DNA of 64,000 nucleotides from CAYXGZ01 sp964464755 (GTDB taxonomy: Bacteria > Planctomycetota > MHYJ01 > JACPRB01). Position 1 is the first letter of the stretch. Every line of letters starts with the position of its first letter. A program made the position numbers and the translations under genes. The DNA is taken from assembly GCA_964464755.1 (NCBI GenBank), contig CAYXGZ010000003.1, forward strand, positions 1-64,000, read 5' to 3'. Shown here one piece after another: positions 7,917 through 15,152 of this stretch. Below the pieces are notes generated by a model. It ran no database searches and had not been told where the DNA came from. It saw only the letters and a program-made list of their open reading frames with translations.

Positions 7917-8816
7917 GTGCCGCGCCGACTCCGCATTATCGCGAACCCGGTGTCCGGGCGCGGCCGCTCGTTGCGGACCGCGCGCGAGGTCGTCCGCCTC
8001 CTCGAGGCCCGGGGCTGCACGGCGGAGCTCGTCGAGACCCGGGGCCGCGGGGACGGGGGACGGATCGCCGCGGACTCCGCGGGCTGGGACGCGGTCGTGG
8101 GAGTCGGGGGCGACGGCACGCTCAACGAGATCCTCAACGGGCTGCCCGCCTCGAACCCCCCGGCCATCGGGATCATCCCCGCGGGGACGGCGAACGTGCT
8201 GGCCAAGGAGCTCGACCTGCCCCGCTCCGCCGAGGGCCTGGCGCGCGTCCTCGCCGAGGGCCGGGAGCTGGCCTGGGACTGCGGGATCGAGCGCGTCGGC
8301 GGGCGCCGTTTCCTCCTCTTCGCCTCCGCGGGCTTCGACGCGAGGGTCGTGCACGACTTCCACGCGCGCCGGACCGGGCCGATCCGCATGGCCCACTACG
8401 TCGGCGCGGGGCTCGGGACGCTCGGCCGCTACGAGGCGCCCCGCCTCCGCGTGGAGATCGACGGGACGGAACGGCCCGCGCCCGCGGCCTGGGTCGTCGT
8501 CTCGAACGTCGCCAGCTACGGCGGCCCGATCGTGCTGACGCCGGGCGCCCGCAACGGAGACGGGCTCTTCGAGGTGCTCGTCCAGGAGGGCGCGGGGACC
8601 TGGAACGCGCTGCGCCTGCTCGCGGGCTCCTTCGCGGCCTGGGCGACGGGCTGCCGCCCCTACCCGCCGGGCGTGTCCTTCCACCCGGCGCGCCGGGTCC
8701 GCATCACGGCCTTCGACGCCGGCGAGCTCCCGCTGCAGATCGACGGGGACCCCGGCGGCTTCCTGCCCGCGGACCTGGAGATGCAGCCGTCGTCGGCGAG
8801 GATCCTCGCGCCCTAG
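7917..8816 (+). CDS. Diacylglycerol kinase-family lipid kinase (YegS/DgkB-like)
   Basis: 299 residues. The DAGK catalytic domain signatures are clear: NPVSGRG at residues 10-16 and the nucleotide loop GGDGTLNE at 64-71, followed by IIPAGTANVLAKEL. Such enzymes phosphorylate diacylglycerol or another lipid hydroxyl at the cytoplasmic membrane face. The C-terminal region (LPLQIDGDPGG) matches the family's lid domain. The start is GTG at 7917, only 22 bases from the divergent GNAT start. The stop shares the CTAG at 8813-8816 with the convergent response regulator. The lipid substrate cannot be told from sequence. Confidence 0.88.
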   Translation: MPRRLRIIANPVSGRGRSLRTAREVVRLLEARGCTAELVETRGRGDGGRIAADSAGWDAVVGVGGDGTLNEILNGLPASNPPAIGIIPAGTANVLAKELDLPRSAEGLARVLAEGRELAWDCGIERVGGRRFLLFASAGFDARVVHDFHARRTGPIRMAHYVGAGLGTLGRYEAPRLRVEIDGTERPAPAAWVVVSNVASYGGPIVLTPGARNGDGLFEVLVQEGAGTWNALRLLAGSFAAWATGCRPYPPGVSFHPARRVRITAFDAGELPLQIDGDPGGFLPADLEMQPSSARILAP

Positions 8817-10198
8817 TCGTGCAGTCCGTGCTGGCGCAGCTTGTTGCGCAGCGTCAGGCGGTTGATGCCGAGCCACTCGCTCGCCTTGACCTGGTTCCCC
8901 CCCGTGCGCTCCAGGGCCAGCTTCAGCAGCTCGCGCTCCCAGCGCAGGCCCACGCCGCGGAACACCTCGCCGGCCGGGAGCGCCGGGTCCGCCGCGAGCT
9001 GGGCGACGATCGCCGCGATGCGCGCGTCGGGGTCGCCCCCCGCCGGGGCGCCCGGGTTGACGACGGTCGGCGGGAGGTGCTCGGGCCGGATCGCCCGGCC
9101 CCGGGCCAGGACGGCGCCGTGCTCGATCGCGTTCTTCAGCTCGCGGACGTTGCCGGGCCAGGCGTGGGCGCGCAGGATCCGCAGGGCCTCGTCGGAGATT
9201 CCCTCCGCTTTCGCATGCTGGACGAAGTGCGCCACGAGCAGCGGCAGGTCCTCCTTGCGGGCCCTCAGGGGCGGGACCTCGACCTTCACGACGTCGAGAC
9301 GGAAGTAGAGGTCCTCGCGGAACGTTCCGGCGGCGACGCGGGCCTTGAGGTCGGCGTTCGTGGCCGCGACGATGCGGACGTCGGCCGCCAGCTTCTCGGT
9401 TCCCCCGACGCGCTGGAACGAGCGGTCCTCGAGGAAGCGCAGGAGCTTCACCTGCGTCGCGGGGGCGAGCTCGCCGACCTCGTCGAGGAACAGCGTCCCG
9501 CCGCGGGCGAGCTCGACGCGGCCCGGCTTCAGGCGGATCGCGCCGGTGAAGGCGCCCTTCTCGTGCCCGAAAAGCTCGCTCTCGAGGAGCGTCTCGGGGA
9601 TCGACCCGCAGTTCACGGGTTCGAAGGGGCCGCCGGCCCGGGGCCCGTTCGCGTGGATGGCCCGGGCGAGGAGCTCCTTGCCTGTCCCGCTCTCGCCGAC
9701 GAGCAGCACCGTCGCGTCGCCCGCGCAGACGGCGGCGATCTTCGCGAAGACGGCCTGCATGGCCGGGGACTTCCCGACGATCGGCGCGAAGCCGGGGCCC
9801 ACCTCGGCGCGCAGCGCCTCGACTTCCCGGTTCGTCGGGGCCCTCGAGAGCGCGGCCTCGAAGACCTGGCGGGCCCGGGCGAGGTCGAGCGGCTTGGAAA
9901 GGTACTCGACGGCCCCGAGCTTCACGGCCCGGACCGCGGTGTCCAGCGTCCCGTGGGCCGTGATGACGATGGCGGGCAGGTCGGGGTGGAGCCGGCGGAG
10001 CTCGGCGAGGGCGGCGAGGCCGTCCATGCCGGGGAGCTTCACGTCGAGGATGACCAGGTCGGGCGCCTGCTCGGCGGCCAGCTCCAGCGCGCGCTCCGCG
10101 GTCGCGGCCGAGCGGACCCGGTGGCCGAGCTGCTGCAGGAAGCGCTCGAAGGCCCAGACGATCGAGGGTTCGTCGTCGACGACGAGGACGGTGGCCAT
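8813..10198 (-). CDS. Sigma-54-dependent response regulator, NtrC family
   Basis: 461 residues: receiver domain with phosphoacceptor D52 (VILDVKLPGMDG), AAA+ domain with Walker A GESGTGKE (168-175), the sigma-54 contact loop GAFTGA (215-220), Walker B LFLDE (236-240), and a C-terminal Fis-type helix-turn-helix (KASEWLGINRLTLRNKLRQ). It should activate RpoN promoters when phosphorylated by the histidine kinase encoded 25 bases upstream. ATG 10198 is chosen because GGAGG sits nine bases upstream and MATVLVVDDE begins the receiver fold; an in-frame GTG/ATG further upstream lacks such a site. Targets are unknown. Confidence 0.95.
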   Translation of the reverse strand: MATVLVVDDEPSIVWAFERFLQQLGHRVRSAATAERALELAAEQAPDLVILDVKLPGMDGLAALAELRRLHPDLPAIVITAHGTLDTAVRAVKLGAVEYLSKPLDLARARQVFEAALSRAPTNREVEALRAEVGPGFAPIVGKSPAMQAVFAKIAAVCAGDATVLLVGESGTGKELLARAIHANGPRAGGPFEPVNCGSIPETLLESELFGHEKGAFTGAIRLKPGRVELARGGTLFLDEVGELAPATQVKLLRFLEDRSFQRVGGTEKLAADVRIVAATNADLKARVAAGTFREDLYFRLDVVKVEVPPLRARKEDLPLLVAHFVQHAKAEGISDEALRILRAHAWPGNVRELKNAIEHGAVLARGRAIRPEHLPPTVVNPGAPAGGDPDARIAAIVAQLAADPALPAGEVFRGVGLRWERELLKLALERTGGNQVKASEWLGINRLTLRNKLRQHGLHD

Positions 10199-10223
10199 CC
10201 GCGGGGATCCTCCGGCGGGCATT

Positions 10224-11501
10224 CTACGCCGCAGGCAGCTCGATCCAGAAGGTCGATCCGGCCGGGGAGCTCTCGAAGCCGATGCGGCCCCCGTGCTCCT
10301 CGACGAGGCGCTTCGTCAGCGCGAGGCCGAGGCCGACGCCGTCGGCCTTCGTCGTGACGAAGGGGTCGAAGATCCGCCCGCGGAGCTCCGCGGGGATCCC
10401 CGGGCCGCGGTCCGATACCTCGAGCCGGGCGGTCGCGCCGGCGCGCGAGCAGGAGACGACGAGGGGGCCGCCGCGGGGCATCGCCTGGGCCCCGTTGAGC
10501 ACGAGGTTCATCAGCGCGCGCTTCACGCGGTTCGCGTCGACGGGCACGGGGTCGCCGGCCTGCAGGCGGCGCTCGACGGTCACGCCGAGGTGGGCGAGCT
10601 GCGGGGCGAGGAGGTCGAGGACCTCCGCGGAGAGCCGGGCGAGGTCGGCCGGTTCCTTCGCCAGGGGCCCGGGCCCCGAGCCCGCGGAGAGCTCGGAGGC
10701 CGCCAGGTCGAGGCGCTCGATCTCGCGGAGGAGCAGGTCGTAGGGCTCGCGCCCGGGGCCGGGCTTCTCCTCGCGGAGCAGCTGGACCGTCATCTTCATC
10801 GCGGCCAGCGGGTTCTTGATCTCGTGGGCGATGCCGGCGGCCATCCGGCCCATCGCGGCGAGGCGCTCGGTCCGCCGCAGGGTCTCGAGCATGCGGTTCA
10901 GGGCCTCGACGAGCTGCTCCATCTCGGGGCCGCCCCCGACGGGGGCCAGCGTCCGGCCCGGGTCGACGCCGAGCCCGCCGGCCGTGGCCGCGAGCCGCTC
11001 GAGGGGGCGGGCGACGGAGTGGCCGATCGCGAGCCCGGCGAGGGCGACGACGACGAGGCCCGCCGCGGCGATCCCCAGCAGGGGCCGCTCGAGGGCCCGC
11101 TTCTCCTCCCCGAGCCGCGAGGCCGGGTAGAAGAGGACGGCGCGCCCGTGCCGCACCGCGAGGTAGGAGCGCCAGGGCACGAAGGTGTCCTCGGGGGGCT
11201 GGAAGGGCGCGGCCGCGAGGGCCGCCGCGTCGTCGGCGGGCAGCGAGAGGAAGCCCGTCGGCCGGCCCTCCTCGAGCACCGCGAGCGGGGCCTGGTAGAC
11301 GGGCTCGAGGAAGCGCGCGTACTCGGCGTGGTGGATCGAGCCCGGCACGAGCCGCACGAGATCGTCGAGGTTCCGGGCCCGCGCGATCAGCCGCTCCTCC
11401 GCGGCGTCGCCGACGAGCCGGACGGCGAGGAGCACCGTCAGGCCGTACGCCGCCGTGAAGAGGAGGACGAAGGGCAGGACGATGCGCCGCCGGAGGCTCA
11501 T
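10224..11501 (-). CDS. Membrane sensor histidine kinase (NtrB-like pair partner)
   Basis: 425 residues. Transmembrane segments at about 8-30 and 138-160 flank a periplasmic sensor region of about 105 residues with no recognised fold. Then come a HAMP-like linker, the phosphoacceptor H226 in MAAGIAHEIKNPL, and the HATPase domain (NLVLNGAQAM, DRGPGIP, GVGLGLALTKRLVEEHGG). It pairs with the downstream NtrC-type regulator. CATAAT at 11508-11513 on the minus strand ends six bases before ATG 11501, predicting a separate leaderless start for the pair even though other minus-strand genes lie directly upstream. Confidence 0.93.
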   Translation of the reverse strand: MSLRRRIVLPFVLLFTAAYGLTVLLAVRLVGDAAEERLIARARNLDDLVRLVPGSIHHAEYARFLEPVYQAPLAVLEEGRPTGFLSLPADDAAALAAAPFQPPEDTFVPWRSYLAVRHGRAVLFYPASRLGEEKRALERPLLGIAAAGLVVVALAGLAIGHSVARPLERLAATAGGLGVDPGRTLAPVGGGPEMEQLVEALNRMLETLRRTERLAAMGRMAAGIAHEIKNPLAAMKMTVQLLREEKPGPGREPYDLLLREIERLDLAASELSAGSGPGPLAKEPADLARLSAEVLDLLAPQLAHLGVTVERRLQAGDPVPVDANRVKRALMNLVLNGAQAMPRGGPLVVSCSRAGATARLEVSDRGPGIPAELRGRIFDPFVTTKADGVGLGLALTKRLVEEHGGRIGFESSPAGSTFWIELPAA

Positions 11502-11507
11502 CGGCCC

Positions 11508-11513
11508 ATTATG
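11508..11513 (-). promoter_or_regulatory. -10 box of the histidine kinase gene
   Basis: CATAAT on the minus strand, six bases from ATG 11501; no -35 match at 16-18 bp. Confidence 0.4.
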
Positions 11514-11534
11514 CAGGCCCGCCGGCCCCCCCGG

Positions 11535-13289
11535 CTACCGCGGGAGCCGGCCGCGCGAGGCCCGGGCGAGCAGCACGAGCGTCTCGTCCCCCGCCGGGCT
11601 GGCCCCGAGCGAGGTCCACTCCTCGGGCTCGAGGACCGCCTGCGAGCCGAACTCGTGGTTCGTCCGCCTGGGGAGGTGGAGCTTCAGGCCCCCGGTGCCG
11701 GGCAGCGCCGCCGCGGCGACCGGCTCCTCGAGCCACGAGTACTCGACCCGGCAGTCCTGGAGCCGGATGCCCGGGGAGTCCGCATCGAGCGACGGTCGGA
11801 CCCCAAGGCGGATCCCGGTCGAGACGAGCTCGAGGCGGGGATCGTGGAGCGTGGCCTCGCGGCGGTAGCCGGCGACGATCGCCCGTTCCGACAGGTCCTC
11901 GATCGCCAGGATCGTGCAGGGGGTGGTCCAGCCCCCGCCCTGCCAGGCCAGCGTCGCGTCCCGGCCCTCGCGGGCGGCGGCCAGCAGCCGCGCGGCGACG
12001 GCCGGGGTGATGGCCTCTCCCGCGCCGCCCAGCGCCCCGGGCTTGGCGGAGACGAGCGCGAAGTCCAGGCGGACCGGTGCCGCCGCGCCGTCGGCGATCT
12101 TGCGGAGCAGCGCGCGAACCCTCTCGAGCTCCGGGGCCTCGTTGCGGGCGACGATCACGCCGTTGACGAAGGTCACCGAGTGCCCGGCGGCCTCGTCCCA
12201 GGCCTCCTCGTCGGTGCCGCGGATCAGCTCGACGAGCTCCTCGCCGGACATCAGCCCCCCGGGCGCCGACTCCTCCCCGGGGCCCCGGACGAGCGGCTGC
12301 ACGTCGTAGAGCTCCACGGGCCGGTCGCCGCGCGCGCCCTCCTTGGAGTCCAGCTGGGGGCGCAGGAGCACGACGCGGTCCCAGCCCGGCCGGTCCGGCG
12401 ACGGCAGCGTCCCGGCGAGCACGGTGGCCGTGTTCAGGCAGGAGCTGCGCCCGGAGATCCCGAGGCGCCGCGCCGTGGGCAGCTGCACGTGCAGGTCGGG
12501 CCCGACCGCGAACTTCTCGGGCTCGCCTGCGAGCGTCGCCCCGGCGAAGCGCCAGTCGAGCACGAGCGTCGTCCGGTCGAAACGCGAGACGCGGACCTCG
12601 AGGCCCGCGCCCGTGGCCACGGAGGCCAGGCGCGCGGCGAGGACGGGCGATTCCGCGTCCGGGTCGCGGTCCAGGTCGGCGATGTAGCGGGCCTCCTGCC
12701 GGCGCGCGGCGGAGCGGAGCTCGCCGGAGCGCGGCGTGAGGCGGAGCCGCTCGACGGGGTGGGCGTCCACCCCGGCCTTCAGCAGCTCCTGGAGGCGGGC
12801 GAGCGAGGCGTCGGGCAGCGTCGGCCGGTCGGCCGCCACGAGCGTGGCCAGCGTTCCCGGCGCGAGGTCGGCGATCACCGCCTCGACGGAGATCTGCGAG
12901 AGCAGCTCGGCGCGCAAACGGCCGAGGAACTCGCGGATCTCCTTGCGCAGCGCCTCGGGGCCCCGGACCAGCAGCGTGCTCGTCGAGGTGAGGCTCACGG
13001 CCCGGTCGCCGTCCTCCCAGGTTCCGGGCGCGACGCAGGCCTGGAGGAGCTCGACGAGGAAGGGGCCCTCGCAGGCGTGGGACTTCGGCGTGGACCCGTC
13101 GCCGCTGGCGGCCTCGCCGTCGAGGACGGGCAGGCCGTACGGCGCGAGCGGCTGGTCGACGGGCTCGCGGACGAGGTCGCGCACGTCGACGATCTCGAAG
13201 TCCTTCTCCTCCCGCGCGGCGGGCGGATCCTGGCCGAGGGCGACGGAGGAGGCGAGGAGGGCGAGGACGAGGACGGCGGGTCTCGGCAT
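11535..13289 (-). CDS. Secreted protein with two secretin-short-domain-like repeats
   Basis: 584 residues, signal peptide MPRPAVLVLALLASSVALG. Two copies of a module are visible. Copy 1 (about 30-140) runs VDVRDLVREP..., LVELLQACVAPGTWEDG, then TSTLLVRGPEALRKEIREFLGRL. Copy 2 (about 325-420) runs YDVQPLVRG..., LVELIRGTDEEAWDEA, then VIVARNEAPELERVRALLRKI. This 'DVRDL - W - viv...h..i..ll..L' layout is the bacterial type II/III secretin short domain common in planctomycete secreted proteins. No secretin pore domain is present, so it is unlikely to be a channel. The remainder is beta-rich and unrecognised. It lies between HEAT-repeat genes and the two-component pair. Confidence 0.75.
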   Translation of the reverse strand: MPRPAVLVLALLASSVALGQDPPAAREEKDFEIVDVRDLVREPVDQPLAPYGLPVLDGEAASGDGSTPKSHACEGPFLVELLQACVAPGTWEDGDRAVSLTSTSTLLVRGPEALRKEIREFLGRLRAELLSQISVEAVIADLAPGTLATLVAADRPTLPDASLARLQELLKAGVDAHPVERLRLTPRSGELRSAARRQEARYIADLDRDPDAESPVLAARLASVATGAGLEVRVSRFDRTTLVLDWRFAGATLAGEPEKFAVGPDLHVQLPTARRLGISGRSSCLNTATVLAGTLPSPDRPGWDRVVLLRPQLDSKEGARGDRPVELYDVQPLVRGPGEESAPGGLMSGEELVELIRGTDEEAWDEAAGHSVTFVNGVIVARNEAPELERVRALLRKIADGAAAPVRLDFALVSAKPGALGGAGEAITPAVAARLLAAAREGRDATLAWQGGGWTTPCTILAIEDLSERAIVAGYRREATLHDPRLELVSTGIRLGVRPSLDADSPGIRLQDCRVEYSWLEEPVAAAALPGTGGLKLHLPRRTNHEFGSQAVLEPEEWTSLGASPAGDETLVLLARASRGRLPR

Positions 13290-13317
13290 GGCGTCTCCGG
13301 GTTGGTGTGACCATGGG

Positions 13318-13339
13318 ACGCCGGCCGTGGCCGGGGCGT
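13318..13339. other. Inverted repeat between the HEAT and secretin-repeat genes
   Basis: Arms ACGCCGGCC and GGCC..GGCGT can fold into a GC-only stem with a small bulge in the 63-base gap 13290-13352. No T tract follows, so a role as terminator or processing site is open. Confidence 0.35.
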
Positions 13340-13352
13340 GCAGGACGGTGGC

Positions 13353-14069
13353 CTACTCGGGCTTCTTGCGCTCGGGGACGCGGAACCCGGCCTTGTTCTT
13401 CCGCCACCACTCCTCGTAGTCCGCGGCCTTCTCGAAGTGCTCCCCGGTGATGGAGGAGAGCGCGTCGAGCACGGGCTTGCGGAGCTTGTCCCAGCGCTCC
13501 CGGTCGGGGCCCTCGTCGTAGCCGCTGGACGGCGCCTTGCCCCGGGAGTCATCGGGCGGGCGGTTGCGCTCGAGCTGCTTGAGGCAGGCGAGGAGGGGCT
13601 CGATGGACTCCTTGAGGCGGGCGTCGCCCGCGGCGCGCACCGAGCCGACGGCGACGGGGAGGCGCTTGTGGTCGAAGAGCCGGTGGAGCGCGGTCGCGGT
13701 CGACTCGGTCAGGACGTTGCCCAGCGCGGTGAAGACGGCCTCGAGGACCACGTCGTCCTTCAGGTTGACCTGGACCCCGTTGAGCAGGGCGCCGGCGGCC
13801 TTCTCCCGGAGCTCCTTCGCCTCGCCGTAGTCGGCCAGGCCGAGCGCGGCCTCCTTGCGGACGAGCGGGTCGTCCTGGCCGAGGAGCCGGACGAGGATCT
13901 TGAGGCACTTGTCGTGGCGGGTCTTGGCGAGCGTCCGGACCGCGGCGGCCCGGACCAGGGCGTCGGAGTTCTTGTAGGCCTCGCCGAAGGCCTTCACGGC
14001 CTCGTCGGCCTTCTTGTCCGCCGCGTCGGCGTCCTGCGCGAGGAGCGCCAGCAGGAGCAGGGCCGTCAT
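13353..14069 (-). CDS. Secreted HEAT-repeat protein
   Basis: 238 residues. A short hydrophobic start (MTALLLLALLAQDADA) looks like a signal peptide. Helical pairs with the HEAT pattern follow: DALVRAAAVRTLAKTRHDKCLKILVRLLGQDDPLVRKEAALGLADYG, then further repeats to about residue 140, ending in a basic charged tail with ADYEEWWRKNKAGF. HEAT arrays are protein-binding scaffolds; the partner is unknown. The start is supported by GGAGG five to six bases upstream. It is 79 bases from the next HEAT gene upstream on the same strand, and the two probably form an operon. Confidence 0.8.
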   Translation of the reverse strand: MTALLLLALLAQDADAADKKADEAVKAFGEAYKNSDALVRAAAVRTLAKTRHDKCLKILVRLLGQDDPLVRKEAALGLADYGEAKELREKAAGALLNGVQVNLKDDVVLEAVFTALGNVLTESTATALHRLFDHKRLPVAVGSVRAAGDARLKESIEPLLACLKQLERNRPPDDSRGKAPSSGYDEGPDRERWDKLRKPVLDALSSITGEHFEKAADYEEWWRKNKAGFRVPERKKPE

Positions 14070-14148
14070 GGTCGCCTCCGGGCGTCGCCGTGAAACGAGG
14101 ACGCCGCGGGGCCGGTCTCCCGGTCCCGCGGCGCCCGGGATTCCGTCG

Positions 14149-15024
14149 TTACTTGCCGTCCTCGGGGAGGATGCCCTTCTCCTCCTTGTCCTCCTGCTCG
14201 ACGACCTTCTTGATGAAGGGGTCGTTCTTGGACATGGCCTTGTTGGCCTCGACGTAGGAGTTCGTCTTGAGCTTGTCGTCGTACTTCTTCCAGAGCTGGT
14301 TGATCGCGGACATCACGACCGGCGTGACTTCCTTCTTCATCTTGATCTTCTCGTCCGCCTGGTTCGATTGGGGCGTGCCGCTGGGGACGCCGGGCGGGGG
14401 CGGGCCGTAGCTGCCGCCGCTCTGGTCGTTCTTCTTCTTGTCCTCGCGGATCGCGTCGAGCTTGCCGAGCAGAGCGATCAGGTCCCGCTGGATGCGCAGG
14501 CTGTTGATCTCCTTCGCGGCGTCCACGGCCTCCTTCACGATCTCGATCGACTCGCTCTCGAACCAGGGCTTCAGCTTCGTCGCCATGCTGAAGGGGGCGA
14601 CCTTGCCGAAGCGGTAGATGCACTTCACCTTGAAGTCGAGGTCCTTGATCGGGGTCCCGTTCGCCGTGTTGTAGAGGATCGTCGCGGCGTCCTTGTCGCC
14701 CTTCCACTTGGACGAGCCGAGGGCCTCGACGGCCGCGATGCGGACGTCGGGGTTCGCGTTGGCGATCAGCTGCTGGAGCTGCGTCCGGATGATCGCGTGC
14801 GGGACGACGTCCTTGAGGTTGTTCTCGATGGCGCTGGCCATCTCGCCGGCGTTCTTCGCCTTGGCGAACTCCTTCTTGAAGGCCTCGACGACCTTCTTGG
14901 CTTCCTCCTCCTTGGCCTTCTCCTCCTGCTTCTTCTTCTCCGCCTCGGCCTTGGGATCGTCCTGGGCGTGGGCGCCCGCGAACGAGAGAAGCGCGGCGAG
15001 GGTGAACGCGATCGGCTTGATCAT
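14149..15024 (-). CDS. Secreted HEAT-repeat protein with charged coiled segment
   Basis: 291 residues. Signal peptide MIKPIAFTLAALLSFAGAHA. A Lys/Glu-rich coiled-coil stretch follows at about 22-60, then HEAT-like repeats (PDVRIAAVEALGSSKWKGDKDAATILYNTAN...; SIEIVKEAVDAAKEINSLRIQRDLIALLGKL), a Gly/Pro-rich linker (SGGSYGPPPPGVPSG) and a helical C-terminus. The ribosome site AGGAGG is strong. It appears to be first in the minus-strand run 15024-8813. The function is unknown; together with the next gene it looks like an envelope scaffold pair. Confidence 0.78.
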   Translation of the reverse strand: MIKPIAFTLAALLSFAGAHAQDDPKAEAEKKKQEEKAKEEEAKKVVEAFKKEFAKAKNAGEMASAIENNLKDVVPHAIIRTQLQQLIANANPDVRIAAVEALGSSKWKGDKDAATILYNTANGTPIKDLDFKVKCIYRFGKVAPFSMATKLKPWFESESIEIVKEAVDAAKEINSLRIQRDLIALLGKLDAIREDKKKNDQSGGSYGPPPPGVPSGTPQSNQADEKIKMKKEVTPVVMSAINQLWKKYDDKLKTNSYVEANKAMSKNDPFIKKVVEQEDKEEKGILPEDGK

Positions 15025-15072
15025 GGTCCCAATCCTCCTGCAGTACGATCCGGTCCGGAACCGCTCCCGGCC

Positions 15073-15078
15073 ATCATA
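15073..15078 (-). promoter_or_regulatory. Candidate -10 box upstream of the HEAT-repeat gene
   Basis: TATGAT on the minus strand, about 48 bases before ATG 15024, with a leader that carries the AGGAGG site. The surrounding 128-base gap (15025-15152) is the most AT-containing non-coding stretch nearby and holds nothing else I can name. Confidence 0.35.
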
Positions 15079-15152
15079 TGAAACGCCGGCGGCGCGGGGT
15101 TACCCTTCAAAAAACGCGAAATTCCGGGGCGCCAGCCCGCCAGTATACCCGA

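Noticed and set aside
9345..13310. Very long open frame on the plus strand antisense to the two-component and secretin-repeat genes (more than 1300 codons).
   Set aside because: High GC removes stop codons from antisense frames. The translation is Arg/Ala/Pro-rich without domains, while the minus strand encodes complete kinase and NtrC proteins.
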